64,000 nt of DNA from DATAXI01 sp963756185 (GTDB taxonomy: Bacteria; Verrucomicrobiota; Verrucomicrobiia; Chthoniobacterales; Chthoniobacteraceae), in the NCBI GenBank assembly GCA_963756185.1, contig CAVWMS010000002.1, positions 558,001 to 622,000 on the forward strand, given 5' to 3'. The translations under genes and the position numbers were made by a program. The notes below the pieces were generated by a model. The model was given only the letters and a program-made list of their open reading frames with translations, made no database searches and was not told where the DNA came from. Numbering within the stretch: the first letter of the stretch is position 1; every line of letters begins with the position of its first letter. Below, piece after piece: positions 28,079 to 37,227 of this stretch.

Positions 28079-28544
28079 CTAATGGTTCGAGCCGGTCAGC
28101 AGCGAGTCGATGTACTTCTGGTTGCCCCGCCGCATCCGCTGCACCATCGCGCGCCCCACGGCCAGCAACAGCTTGAACGCCGCATTCGGGTACACCCCCA
28201 CGATCGCCCGCAGCGCCCCATGCTCGATTCGGAACAGCGTGCACGGCGTCAGCGTCTCCACGTCCGCCGAACGCGGCCCCGAATCCACCAGTGCCAGTTC
28301 GCCGAAGAAATCCCCTTCTTCAGGACCGCCAGCTCGATCTCCTTCCCGTCCCGCCGGTGCACCACCCGCGCGGTCCCTTCCACCAGCACGTACATGCAGT
28401 CGCCCATCTCGTCCTGTTTCACGATGCATTCGCCCGCGGGGATCTGCACCTTGTCGATCAGGTCGATCACCCCTTCATCTCCGCGTCGGTGAACTCCGCA
28501 AACAGCGGCAGGTTTTGCAGCGTCTTCAAGTATTCCGGGTTCAT
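28079..28544 (-). CDS. cyclic-nucleotide-binding-domain protein, frameshifted
   Basis: About 155 residues, almost entirely one cNMP-binding domain: NPEYLKTLQNLPLFAEF, IPAGECIVKQDEMGDCMYVL, then FFGELALVDSGPRSADVETL, which is the phosphate-binding cassette (FGELAL and the Arg in PRSA). There is no C-terminal DNA-binding helix-turn-helix, so it is not a full CRP-type regulator; it may be a small cAMP-responsive protein. Two one-base deletions, both in runs of four C on the plus strand (28470-28473 and 28312-28315), split the frame; adding one C to each restores it. Confidence 0.8.
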
Positions 28545-28602
28545 GGTGGTGCGATTGAACGATTACCATTGTGCATATTCGGTGAGAAGCAATCTTTTGA
28601 GC

Positions 28603-29451
28603 ATGCCCAATGCTTCCGCGCGCCCAGCTTCGCCGCGCCTCGCCATTATCGCCGAGGCGCCGGAATGGATCGTCATCGACAAGCCGCCGCTGCTCCAGGT
28701 GCATCCGAGCAAGCCCTCGGACGAGGCGACCATGTGGCATCTGCTGCGGCATCTGCTGGCCTTCGAGCTGGCCAATGGCGGCCAGGTCTCGATCATCAAC
28801 CGGCTGGATCGCGAGACGAGCGGGCTGGTCCTCATCGCGAAGACGAAGGCGGCGGCCCGGCATTTCTGCATGCTGATGGAGCGTGGGCGCATCGGGAAGG
28901 AATACGCCGCGATTGTATGGGGATGGCCGGGCGAGGATGAATTCACCATCGACGCGCCGCTGCTGCGCCAGGGGGAGCGGCGGCCGTCGCGCATCTATCT
29001 CAAGCAATGCGTCCACCCGGACGGGGCGGCGGCGCGGACACGGTTCCGGGTCGTGCGGCGTTTCAGCCGCGGGATAGGCGGGGCGTTCGCGCTGGTTCGG
29101 GCGTTTCCGGAGACCGGGCGGATGCACCAGATTCGCGTGCATCTCGCACATGCGGGCCATGCCGTTGTGGGAGACAAAATCTATGGGCCGTCCGAGGGGC
29201 ATTACCTGAGGTTCATCGAGACCGGGTGGACTCCGGCCTTCGAGAGCGCGCTGCTCTTACGCCGCCATGCGCTCCACTTCACCGTCCTGGAAGTCCCCGG
29301 CGAAGGCCTCCGCTGGGAAACCGATTTGCCGGAAGGACATGGCAAGATTCGCCGCCGGGTCCGTCCCATGAGTCCCATCCGTCCCATAGGTCCCATGAGT
29401 CCCATCTCCACCGCAAAATTTCGAAATTCGAGTTTTCCAAACCACATGTAA
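28603..29451 (+). CDS. RluA-family pseudouridine synthase
   Basis: This protein of about 282 residues would isomerise uridine to pseudouridine in rRNA or tRNA. The catalytic Asp is D69 in INRLDRETSGLVL. RIGKEYAAIVWG and GRMHQIRVHLAHAGHAVVGD are further family motifs. There is no S4 domain. I start at ATG 28603; upstream open sequence lies in the cNMP gene on the other strand. The last 30 residues are encoded by a 9-bp tandem array and are not part of the conserved fold. Confidence 0.85.
   Translation: MPNASARPASPRLAIIAEAPEWIVIDKPPLLQVHPSKPSDEATMWHLLRHLLAFELANGGQVSIINRLDRETSGLVLIAKTKAAARHFCMLMERGRIGKEYAAIVWGWPGEDEFTIDAPLLRQGERRPSRIYLKQCVHPDGAAARTRFRVVRRFSRGIGGAFALVRAFPETGRMHQIRVHLAHAGHAVVGDKIYGPSEGHYLRFIETGWTPAFESALLLRRHALHFTVLEVPGEGLRWETDLPEGHGKIRRRVRPMSPIRPIGPMSPISTAKFRNSSFPNHM
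29364..29408 (+). repeat. 9-bp tandem array TCCCATNNG
   Basis: Five consecutive units (TCCCATGAG, TCCCATCCG, TCCCATAGG, TCCCATGAG, TCCCATCTC) lie inside the 3' end of the pseudouridine synthase frame. Because the unit is a multiple of three the frame stays open and encodes a Pro/Met/Ile-rich tail. Confidence 0.9.
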
Positions 29452-29483
29452 CCTGCACTGCAGAACCCTGCTTCATTCTTCCC

Positions 29484-29882
29484 ATGCCCACCCCTGGCAA
29501 ATGCCCTAACCGAGCCGGCTGCCTCCTCGCCGAACGCGATGAAATCATCTCCGTCGCCGACGATGCCCCGTTCATTTGCCCGGAATGCAATAAACCGCTG
29601 ATTCCGTGCATCCCCGCCAAGGGCAAACCCGTTGCCATTCCCGTCCTCATCCTCGGCGGCATCTCGCTCCTCATCATCATGGGCTCGGCTGCCGTTTACA
29701 TCCGCGTTCGCAGCCTCGGCGAAGCCGCGCCCCCCGGCCAGATCGGCACTTCCTTCGAGCAGGCCCAGGTCGCCGCCCAGCACGGCGAATTCCTCCCCTC
29801 CCGCCACATGGTCATCGACACTCCCTCGCCGCAACCCGCCGCCTCCGGTCAACCCCAGAGTCCCCCCGCCACTCCCCCGTGA
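29484..29882 (+). CDS. small membrane protein with an N-terminal zinc ribbon
   Basis: A 132-residue protein with four N-terminal cysteines (C7, C13, C32, C35, the last pair as ICPEC), suggesting a metal-binding ribbon. One membrane helix follows (about 50-72, AIPVLILGGISLLIIMGSAA) and then a Pro/Gln-rich tail. The ribbon would be cytosolic and the tail periplasmic. No named family is recognised. It precedes a lipoprotein gene by 25 bases. Confidence 0.65.
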   Translation: MPTPGKCPNRAGCLLAERDEIISVADDAPFICPECNKPLIPCIPAKGKPVAIPVLILGGISLLIIMGSAAVYIRVRSLGEAAPPGQIGTSFEQAQVAAQHGEFLPSRHMVIDTPSPQPAASGQPQSPPATPP

Positions 29883-29907
29883 TCGATTCTCCTCGCTGTC
29901 CGGAAAA

Positions 29908-30312
29908 ATGAAGAGCCGCACCGCAATCCTCTTCCTCCTCGCCGCGCTCCCGTTTCTCCCGGCATGCCGGCGCCTCTCCTTGTCCGCGCCGCCAGCGGCG
30001 GCCGGCACGCCCCCCGTGGTCCGCGCTTACACCCAGTTTTCCGCCGGCGATACCCTCGACCTCGTGCAATCCCAGCTCGGCCTCGATCAATACGAAGTCC
30101 GCTACCGCACCTCCATGCCCCCGGATGAAATGGGCATGGTCTACTTTCTCGACAACGGCAACCTCCACATCGACGCCAGGAAAATCGGCTCGACCTGGGT
30201 GATTCTTTCTGTCCCGCTCCTCGATCCCTCGGACGTTTCCGCCGCCGAGCGCGTGGCCGAATGGGATCGCGGCGCCGACTCCCAAAGCAGCAAGTCCCGC
30301 AGCAGCCAATAA
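29908..30312 (+). CDS. lipoprotein of unknown function
   Basis: A 134-residue precursor with a lipoprotein-type signal (AILFLLAALPFLPAC, Cys20). The mature part has one compact region (AGDTLDLVQSQLGLDQYEVR; MGMVYFLDNGNLHIDARKIG) and a Ser-rich tail. The first part loosely resembles SmpA/OmlA-type small lipoproteins, but I would not assign it. It lies between the zinc-ribbon protein and the kinase gene. Confidence 0.6.
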   Translation: MKSRTAILFLLAALPFLPACRRLSLSAPPAAAGTPPVVRAYTQFSAGDTLDLVQSQLGLDQYEVRYRTSMPPDEMGMVYFLDNGNLHIDARKIGSTWVILSVPLLDPSDVSAAERVAEWDRGADSQSSKSRSSQ

Positions 30313-30364
30313 TCTTTTCTGGTTTCGATTTCTCCTCGCCTCGCACTACATTCCAAACCAGACC

Positions 30365-33345
30365 ATGCCGGAGACGACAGTATTCGACCATTACGAGGTG
30401 GAGCGCCGCGAGGATGGTTCGCTCGTCGAGCTGGGCCGCGGCGCCATGGGCATCACCTACAAGGCCTTTGACACCAGCCTCCGCCGCCCCGTCGCCCTCA
30501 AGGTCATCAACGCCGCCGCCATTCACAGCAACGTCGCCCGCCAGCGTTTCGTGCGCGAGGCGCGCGCCGCCGCCCTGCTTCGTCATCCCAATGTCGCCTC
30601 GGTCTTTCATCTCGGCAGCTCCGGCGACACCTTTTTTTACGCCATGGAATTCATCGAGGGCGAGACCGTGGAATCCCGCGTCCGGCGCACCGGCCCCTTC
30701 CGCCCCATTCCCGCCCTTCGCCTCGCCGTCCAGGTCGCCCGCGCCTTGAACGCCGCCGAGAAACATCAGCTCGTTCACCGCGACATCAAGCCCTCGAACC
30801 TCATGCTCGTCCAGCAGGACGATGAACTCGCCGTGAAGGTCATCGACTTCGGCCTCGCAAAATCCAGCCTCCCAAGCGATGCCGCCGGCGGCATCACCAT
30901 CGGCGCCGCCGGCTTCGTCGGCACTCCCCATTTCGCCTCCCCCGAGCAGCTCGAGGAACTCGAACTCGACGCCCGGTCCGACATCTACTCCCTCGGCGTC
31001 ACCCTTTGGTTCATGCTCACCGGCGAGCCTCCCTTCCAGGGCACACTCGCCCGGGTCATGAGCGAGCACCTCCATTCGCCCCCGCCCGCCGACCGCATCG
31101 CCACCCTGCCGGAGCCCCTCCGCCGCCTCCTTCTCCGCATGCTGGCCAAAAAACCCGAAGACCGTCCGCAAAGCTCCGCCGAATTGCGCTCGGAGCTCGA
31201 AGCCTGCATCGACCTCCTCGGCCCCGATGAACCCCCGCCCCGTCCGCCCCCGGGCTCCCTCCGCAGGCGCCCCGCTCCACCGGCGATCTCCTGAAAAACA
31301 GGGGCTTTTACAGCGGCGCCGTCGTAGCCAGCCGCTACGAGCTCCGGCGCGATCTCGGCGAATGCGACGCCGGCTGGGCCTTCCAGGCGGAGGATTTGCA
31401 CGACGGCTCGAAGCGCCGCCTCATCCTCCTCCAGGCCGATTTTGCCGGCGATCCCGCCGCGCTCGCCCAGCTCCAGCGCGAGGTGGAAAAACTCCGCGGC
31501 ATCGACCAGCCGAACATCCTCCGCGTCTTCGGCCTCGAACGCGCCTCCGAGGCCGGCTTCCTCCTCCTCGAATGGACCGAGGGCTTCAGCCTTCTCGAAT
31601 TGCGGCGTTCGCGCCCGCAGCTCGATGCCGATGAGGTCGTGCTCCTCCTGCGCCAGATCGCCACGGGCGCCGATGCCGCCGCCAAAGTCGGCCTGGCCCA
31701 TCTCGACCTCTCGCTCGACCAGGTCCTTGTCCATTTTCCCGCCGCCGACGCTGAACCCGCCGAGCGCCGCCTCGCGATGCCGGTCGACCGCTGGCCGCAA
31801 TTCATCCTGAAGCTCAACCCGCTCGGCATCACGCGCGATTCCGGCGCGGCGTCCGCCCGCTCTTCCGTTCAATCCCTCGCCGCCCTTGTCTACGAGCTGC
31901 TCGGCGGGGCGCCTCCTGCCGCCGTTCCCGGCGCTTCGGGCACAAAGTCCGGCTATCTCCCCATCGCCGGGCTCTCCCAGGCCGGCAACGATGTCCTCAA
32001 AAAGGCGCTCGATCCAAAGCGCGCCCATTCCACCGCGGCGGATTTCTGCCGCGAATTCGAAGCCGCGCTCCCCGGCGCCCGCCAAACCCTGCCAACCGCC
32101 GCCTCCACTCGCTCCGGCACGAAACAGACCGCAGCCCCGCGCGCCACCGCCTCGTTGCGTCCCACCTACGCCCCGCGGCCCGCCGGGCGCTTTCCATGGC
32201 TCGGCCTGGTCGCCGTTGTCGCATGCCTCGGCGCGGCCGCCGCTCTTTGGTTCATGTATCGCCCCGGCCCGCAACCGGTCATCGCCGCCGCCCCTTCGCC
32301 CACGCCCACGCCGGTCTCCGTCGCCGTAATGACGCCCTCCCCGCCGCCGCCCTCGACGCCCACGCCCACCCCGGCCACGCCTACTCCTCCGCCCACCCCC
32401 ACGCCCACGCCCGACCCGCACGCAGTCATGTTGGCGAAACTCCACAAAGCCTCCGATTTCGAAGTCGCCCGCGACTGGCCCAATGCCATCGAGACCTACC
32501 TCGATCTCATCCATTCCTATCCAAACGACAATACCGCCCACACCAGCCTCGACGCCCTTTTCTCAACCAACTTCTCCGCGCTCGATAAATTGCCGCCCCG
32601 GCAATTCGTCCTCCTTCGCCAGGCCATGACCGATGCCGCGCACCAGGACTTCGTCCCCGCCATGGTCATTCTCGCCGATCATCTTCGCGACATCGCCCCC
32701 GTGGACGCCTACGCATGGTATTGCGCCGCCGCCGTGCAGGGCAACGCGCCCGCCATGACCCAGGCCGGCATCATGGCCTCGAACGCCGCCGGCGTCGCCC
32801 TCGATGGCACCCAGGCCGCCGCCTGGTTCCAGATGGCCGCCAACGCCAACGACCCCGACGGCCAGACCTGCCTCGCCGAATGCTACCTCCGCGGCATCGG
32901 TGTGAAGAAGGATTTGGATGGCGGCATCAAGATCCTGCGCCAGACCGCTGCCGCCGGCTACCCGCGCGCGCAGAACTTTCTCGGCTACTGCCTCGACCAT
33001 GGCATCGGCGTCCCCAGGGACGATGCCCAGGCGTTCCAGCTTTTCTCCGATGCCCACAACCTCGGCTTCGCCGATGCCGCCGCCAATCTTGGCGTCCTTT
33101 ACATGAACGGCGACGGCGTCGAGCGCGACCCCAAAAAGGCCTTCGACCTCTTCACCGAGGGCGCGCAAAACGGCAGCGCCTTTTCCATGGCTCAACTCGC
33201 CCGCTGCTACGACCTCGGCCTCGGCGTCGATCCCAACTGGATTTCCGCCGGCCTATGGTATCGCAAGGCCGCCCTGGCCGGCGACCCCATGGCGATTCAG
33301 TGGTGCAATGACAACCACATTCAGCTACAAAAGCCCGCCCCGTGA
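30365..33345 (+). CDS. Ser/Thr kinase - pseudokinase - TM - Sel1-repeat protein (one frameshift)
   Basis: Residues 1-270 form a Hanks-type kinase with all key motifs: glycine loop LGRGAMG, K46 (VALKVI), HRD at 138-140 (VHRDIKPSN) and DFG at 161-163. A frameshift near 31230-31285 separates it from the rest, which reads on coherently. A second kinase-like domain (SRYELRRDLGECDAGWAFQA) lacks the glycine loop and has HLDLSLDQV in place of HRDIKPSN, so it is probably a pseudokinase. Then come one TM helix (GLVAVVACLGAAAALWFM), a Pro/Thr-rich spacer and at least five Sel1-like repeats (AYAWYCAAAVQGNAPAM; AQNFLGYCLDHGIGVP). With the frame restored the protein is about 990 residues, a membrane receptor-like kinase with an extracytoplasmic Sel1 domain. 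Confidence 0.85.
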
Positions 33346-33956
33346 CACTCCGCGGACTTCTCCGTAACCCTCCGCCAAAAAGCGCGCCCCCCGCGCGCCT
33401 TATAATTCGAATTTCGAATTTCGAATTTCGAATTTCTCTCCTTCTCCCGCAGATTTCGAATTTCGAGTTTCGAATTTTCCTCCCCCTTCTTCTCCTCGCC
33501 GGCTGCGCCGCCCCGCCCCCCTACGTCTACCACTACATCCCCGGCCGCACCGCCGTCCTCTACAACGGCTACGCCGTCGCCCCTCCCGCCGCTCCCCCCG
33601 ATGTCCAGGTCGCCGTCGCCGCCGCCAATCGCATCGCCGGCATGCCCTACTTATACGGCGGCGGCCATTCCATGGCCGAATTCGACTCCGCCTACGATTG
33701 CTCCGGCTCCGCCTCCTTCGTCCTGCGCGCCGCCGGCCGTCTCGATTCCCCCATTCCCGCCCTCTATTTCCGCCATTACGGCCTCTCCGGCCCCGGCGAC
33801 TGGATCACCGTCTACGCCCGCCGCGACCATGTCTTCCTCGTCATAGCTGGCCTCCGGTTCGACACCGGCTGGACCGGCGGTCCCCGCGGCCCCCAATGGA
33901 CCACCCGCACCCGCCCCACCGACGGCTGCGTCCTCCGTCACCCCGACGGCCTTTGA
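33342..33956 (+). CDS. NlpC/P60-like lipoprotein (putative cell-wall endopeptidase)
   Basis: A 204-codon frame whose GTG overlaps the kinase stop. The C-terminal part fits NlpC/P60 peptidases: YLYGGGHSMAEF, then catalytic C120 in AYDCSGSASFVLRA, and H163 in RDHVFLVIAG. A lipobox (LPLLLLAGC, Cys55) anchors it to a membrane. Residues about 22-46 are translated from a 7-bp tandem array (ISNFEFRI occurs twice), an odd thing to find in a leader. The real start may lie after the array, but no standard start codon is there. Confidence 0.75.
   Translation: MTLRGLLRNPPPKSAPPARLIIRISNFEFRISLLLPQISNFEFRIFLPLLLLAGCAAPPPYVYHYIPGRTAVLYNGYAVAPPAAPPDVQVAVAAANRIAGMPYLYGGGHSMAEFDSAYDCSGSASFVLRAAGRLDSPIPALYFRHYGLSGPGDWITVYARRDHVFLVIAGLRFDTGWTGGPRGPQWTTRTRPTDGCVLRHPDGL
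33405..33478 (+). repeat. 7-bp tandem array TTCGAAT, two blocks
   Basis: About four units of TTCGAAT at 33405-33436, an interruption of some 15 bases, then three degenerate units to 33478. It falls in the 5' region of the NlpC/P60-like gene. Related single or double units recur at about 29420 and 60240, between genes. Confidence 0.8.
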
Positions 33957-33983
33957 TAAGTCAAAGGTTGAAGAGCCTCTTTG

Positions 33984-34045
33984 TCGCGTCAGCGGCCGCC
34001 GAGGCGGCGGAGGGGAAAAGTGGAGGTCGGCGGGCGGGCGAGCGG
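33984..34045 (+). repeat. GC-rich dispersed repeat, copy 1
   Basis: A segment including GCCGAGGCGGCGGA, GGGAAAAG and GGCGGGCGGGCG. A clearly related segment is at 62866-62920. Both lie just after a gene, in intergenic DNA. Confidence 0.5.
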
Positions 34046-34137
34046 GCGGGGTCCTTAGCCGTAACGATGCAGTCGGGGTGGAAAAAGGGGCATCCTTGAA
34101 TTGTGTAAGTTTCTGATCCGCTGCTACCTGATTGCTG

Positions 34138-34166
34138 AAAATCCAACTGCGATGCAGTTGGATTTT
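34138..34166. terminator. strong hairpin, possible terminator
   Basis: A perfect 13-bp stem (AAAATCCAACTGC with GCAGTTGGATTTT) around the loop GAT, with T residues at the 3' end in both directions. It could terminate transcription from the NlpC/P60 side, 180 bases upstream, or be a mobile palindrome. It is the cleanest terminator-like structure in the window. Confidence 0.6.
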
Positions 34167-34703
34167 TCCACCGAAAGGTAACTCGACAGACGATTGGAGA
34201 CAGGCACTCCGACCCGTGTCTTCAAGCCTTCCCTCCCATGAGGTGCTGCCCCAACTGCATGGATACGGCTAAGCGGGGTGCGGGGCGTCGCCCCATAAGC
34301 GCTAACTTGTCGTTCGAGGAGAATCTGGCGTGTAGCCGATTTGGACGACCGAACGTGTTGGATTCCCCCGTTGCCCCGGGCTCCGCGGCTGCGAAAGTCC
34401 CGCAGGGACGCTCAGACAATCAGGCAGGGGATTCATCCCCTGCACGTCGGGGAAAGCAGTTGCCAGTCCCGCAGGGACGGCAGAGGCTACAGTTTTTTAA
34501 TATGCTCCAGTCCCACCAACGCAACACTCCACCTAATTATAACTCATCAAACCACAGCCTCTTCACCTCAATCTCCCACCCAAATCTAAAGGGCCAAAGG
34601 CCCGCCTTACCCCAGCCTGGGTCGGAGCGAGTACCGCGAGCGCAGGCCCAGGTTACCATCGCCAAGGCGCCGCTTAAGCCGCCGACCTCAATTCGTAAAT
34701 CCC
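34167..34703. repeat. gene-free repeat cluster
   Basis: I see no gene here. GTCCCGCAGGGAC palindromes occur twice (34397-34409 and 34466-34478). A CCCTGC/GGGGAT-rich block lies between them, and a GGGCC-AAA-GGCCC hairpin with CAGCCTGGG/CCCAGG arms lies at about 34590-34655. The open frames crossing it have no protein-like composition. Confidence 0.6.
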
Positions 34704-35337
34704 TCATTTTGCGGTAGGCGTGATGGCGTTAGTTGGGCCGGAATTGGCATACTTCTGTTCCAATTGTCCCAAAGTATAAATCGTGATATGATATCTGGGA
34801 TGAGCGCCCCCAAAATACTTCGGGTAGTGCTCGGCGTCGGCATGCCCGCCCTTGTCATCAATCTGCTCCGACTTGATCGAGTCATTTTTAAGGTATTGCG
34901 CCGTAATACCATACTTGCCTCCGGCAATCGCAGTGACAGCGCCGTATCGTTTTACCTGCTTGATGTAGCCGATATAGTCGGGGCCTTCTATTCCGGCGTC
35001 AAGGAAGTGGGAGTCGTCCGTTAGGGCGGTACTTACCCGCTGCTACTGGCAAATAGACTGACCAGGCGCAATTTCCATGCGGCCCCAAAATACTTCCCTG
35101 GTCCGTAATAAAAATCGACTTACTTCCATCCCCTGTGAAGTCGGCTGAGAAGGAATATATCTGAGTTCCGGGAGTAATAGGAGGAGAGGGACTTTCCGGA
35201 TCAGGAGCAGCCGCGAAATTAACCTCGCCAAAATTGCGACGGTAGTAATCAAGGAGAGGGTCTTTCATAACTTGGGACCTTCCCGAGCAGAGGTTCAACC
35301 CCGTCCAAAGACTTACGAGCATGACCATATTTCTCAT
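34704..35337 (-). CDS. exported protein of unknown function, frameshifted
   Basis: The N-terminal frame has a short signal-like start (RNMVMLVSLWTGLNLCSG) and continues LLDYYRRNFGEVNFAAAPDP and IYSFSADFTGDGSKSIFITD. One extra T at 35021-35022 (plus strand) breaks it. In the corrected frame the sequence continues TDDSHFLDAGIEGPDYIGYI, KQVKRYGAVTAIAGGKYGIT and HPRYHITIYTLGQLEQKYAN to a stop at 34704. FTGDGSKSIFITDQGS resembles an FG-GAP/VCBS-like metal-binding loop. The total is about 211 residues. Function is unknown. Confidence 0.6.
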
Positions 35338-35376
35338 AGATTAGTATCGACTCCCATTGTGTTGGGGGGATAGGGG

Positions 35377-35763
35377 TTACACTTCGCAGCCATATTGGTC
35401 CGTCGCTTCCTCGATCGCACGTGCGCCGGAAACTGCAACCCGTCTGAAGACTTCAATACGAAACTCGTCGACCAAAGCCATGACGCGCCCGTGAACCCCG
35501 GTGTGAATGCCACGCGCCGCTTGCGCGGAAAACGCCGCCGAGAACTGCGCGTCGTCCTGAAACTCGATGAGCGCCTGGAACTGAAGCATTTTGGTTTTCG
35601 CGGCATCTCCGGAGTTCTTGAGAAGCTCGAAGCCGGCAATGGATCCCGCGGTATAGAGCTCGCTCAGAAATCCATGGATGATGTCCAGACCCTCCGTCTC
35701 CTCGATCCCGCTTTGGAAGTTAAACCAAATATTATAATGGATCATGTTGTGTAAGTGTTTCAT
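35377..35763 (-). CDS. conserved protein, DUF6614-like
   Basis: A 128-residue protein. MIHYNIWFNFQSG near the start and the pattern KMLQFQALIEFQDDAQFSAA recall a small conserved family (DUF6614, from memory) with a ferredoxin-like alpha-beta fold. No catalytic residues are evident. The first five residues (KHLHN) may not belong, since the family usually starts at MIHYN. It overlaps the stop of the acetyltransferase gene by four bases (ATGA) and follows it on the same strand. Confidence 0.6.
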   Translation of the reverse strand: MKHLHNMIHYNIWFNFQSGIEETEGLDIIHGFLSELYTAGSIAGFELLKNSGDAAKTKMLQFQALIEFQDDAQFSAAFSAQAARGIHTGVHGRVMALVDEFRIEVFRRVAVSGARAIEEATDQYGCEV

Positions 35764-36200
35764 TCGCCGCGCGGATTCGCCAGCGGCAGGATGAAGTTAG
35801 CCATCCCTTCACGCTCGATCCATCCGCGTCGGGCATAAAATCCGCGCCGGTACGCTTCGCTATCGCGCCCGTTCAGCAATGAAAGACGCGAGCATCCGCG
35901 CTCTCTGGCTTCGGCAACAACGGTATCGAGCAGCTTCGTTCCAACGCCCTTTCCCGAATCTCGAGGACGAACAAAAAGCTCGGTGACATAAGCCTCGCCG
36001 CCGGAGAAAAAGAGAAAAGCCACCCAGTGCACCGCGCAGTAACCCGCTATCTCGCCCCCTGGAGTCTCGGCAACATAGGCAGTCGAGCAACCCGAAGCCG
36101 CGGCTTGCCGAAGGTTGTGCTCCATTTTCCCCGCCGTCGCCGCCACGGATTCCGAAGCGACGGAATGCACTTCGCTCATCGCGTGTACCACGGCGGCCAT
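35760..36200 (-). CDS. GNAT-family acetyltransferase
   Basis: The core motif A reads VTELFVRPRDSGKGVGTKLL, the acetyl-CoA pyrophosphate loop, followed by AYRRGFYARRGW near the end. I place the start at ATG 36200 (147 codons), but the conserved N-terminal strand (NIRKANEDDASGMAAVV) extends upstream in frame with no ATG, GTG or TTG nearby. Either an unusual start or a 5' indel is involved. The extension overlaps the end of the VOC gene, so the two are probably translated together. Substrate is unknown. Confidence 0.75.
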   Translation of the reverse strand: MAAVVHAMSEVHSVASESVAATAGKMEHNLRQAAASGCSTAYVAETPGGEIAGYCAVHWVAFLFFSGGEAYVTELFVRPRDSGKGVGTKLLDTVVAEARERGCSRLSLLNGRDSEAYRRGFYARRGWIEREGMANFILPLANPRGE

Positions 36201-36225
36201 GCCGCTCGCATCATCTTCATTCGCT

Positions 36226-36606
36226 TTACGGATGTTCGTCGATAACGGCCTCGATTCGATAACCGTCCGGATCGATGACGAATGCGGCATAGTAGTGTTC
36301 GCCATATTCCGGGCACAACTCCGGCGCGCCGTTGTCTTTTCCGCCATGCCGCAGCGCTGCTTCGTAAAAGCGGGCCACCGACTCGCGGGAGGGCGCGGCA
36401 AACGCAACATGGAATCCGGCGCCCGGCGCAACCGCGTCGCCGCCACTGAGCTTGATCGCGAACTTGTCGCCGCCGCCGGGGAACCCATAGCCCACCGCAG
36501 TCAAGTCCGTCCACACGCGAACATAACCAAGCGGCGAAAGCGCGGCATCGTAGAACGCAGCGGAGCACTCGAGGTCCATGACTCCGAATGACAGGTGGTG
36601 CAGCAT
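36226..36606 (-). CDS. VOC-superfamily (glyoxalase-like) protein
   Basis: About 126 residues with a VOC/glyoxalase fold pattern: MLHHLSFGVMDLECSAAFYD at the start and YYAAFVIDPDGYRIEAVIDE at the end, with the metal-ligand Glu near the end. The family covers glyoxalases, dioxygenases and antibiotic-binding proteins, and the substrate cannot be assigned. I start at ATG 36606; in-frame upstream starts exist. It is the first gene of a short operon with the GNAT and DUF6614-like genes. Confidence 0.8.
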   Translation of the reverse strand: MLHHLSFGVMDLECSAAFYDAALSPLGYVRVWTDLTAVGYGFPGGGDKFAIKLSGGDAVAPGAGFHVAFAAPSRESVARFYEAALRHGGKDNGAPELCPEYGEHYYAAFVIDPDGYRIEAVIDEHP

Positions 36607-36726
36607 GGGTGTGATGGAGCGGTCTGGCATACACACATTCGTTAAGCAAATCTCCATTCTTTCGCCTTCGCCAACAGAGCGTGGACAAATCCTGCTTTGC
36701 TATCCGAATAGCTCAGGAGGTGCATG

Positions 36727-36780
36727 GCCCGAAAAAATCGCTAACCCACGCGACACCCAGCTTGCTACCCTTTCGGCATG
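36727..36780 (+). repeat. dispersed repeat box, copy 2
   Basis: Partner of 10533-10587: both run from GCCCGAAAAAA through CTAACC, CGCGACACCCA and CTTGCTAC to a final ATG. Here about 400 bases separate the box from its 10-bp array, compared with 92 in copy 1. Confidence 0.6.
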
Positions 36781-37017
36781 GGTTCGGCCCTTCACCGCGA
36801 AATCCCGTTTCCGCACCCGGCCTGCGCGTCGCCGCTAAACGGACTCCCTGACAGGCTTGCGCCGTCCAAGAATCAAGCCCGATCAGAGGCTGTTCCGAAA
36901 TTCGGGGTAAGTATTTGGATTGGAGCTAATTGCTCCAAAAAAACAGCAGGGTTGCGCTTTGATCTCCGATCGCGCGGTTCTTCGAGAGTCGCCTGCTCTG
37001 ATTTCCTTTGCGGCTTT

Positions 37018-37070
37018 GCGCCTTTGCGTGAGGCTAAACCCTTCTGGAAGAGGGACTCACGCAAAGGCGC
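37018..37070. repeat. inverted repeat, 15-bp arms
   Basis: GCGCCTTTGCGTGAG (37018-37032) and its exact complement CTCACGCAAAGGCGC (37056-37070) flank a 23-base loop. Each arm is extended by further CTTTGCG/CGCAAAG units. It sits between box and array of the composite repeat and may be a later insertion. Confidence 0.8.
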
Positions 37071-37177
37071 GAAGACGCAAAGCTGTCCAGATGGGAGGGC
37101 AAGTACCCCTCCTGCCCTTTCGGCGCGAAACCGGGTTTTCTGCTTTGTAACGCAAAATCAATTTCGGATCACCTTCC

Positions 37178-37227
37178 AATCAAGCCCAATCAAGGTCAAT
37201 CAAGGTCAATCAAGGTCAATCAAGGTA
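37178..37227 (+). repeat. 10-bp tandem array AATCAAGNNN, copy 2
   Basis: Five units, AATCAAGCCC once and AATCAAGGTC variants four times, followed by CTTTTACCCCCC. The array and following bases encode the last few codons and stop of the minus-strand membrane protein. Confidence 0.85.

Larger units (their letters stand above)
36607..37219. other. gene-free stretch with composite repeats
   Basis: No gene is supported in these 600 bases. It holds box copy 2 (36727-36780), an inverted repeat (37018-37070) and most of tandem array copy 2 (37178-37227). Frames that stay open here are made of repeat sequence. Confidence 0.7.

Noticed and set aside
34238..34717. A 159-codon frame in the gap after the NlpC/P60 gene
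   Set aside because: It runs through palindromic repeats and its translation is low complexity with no conserved motif.
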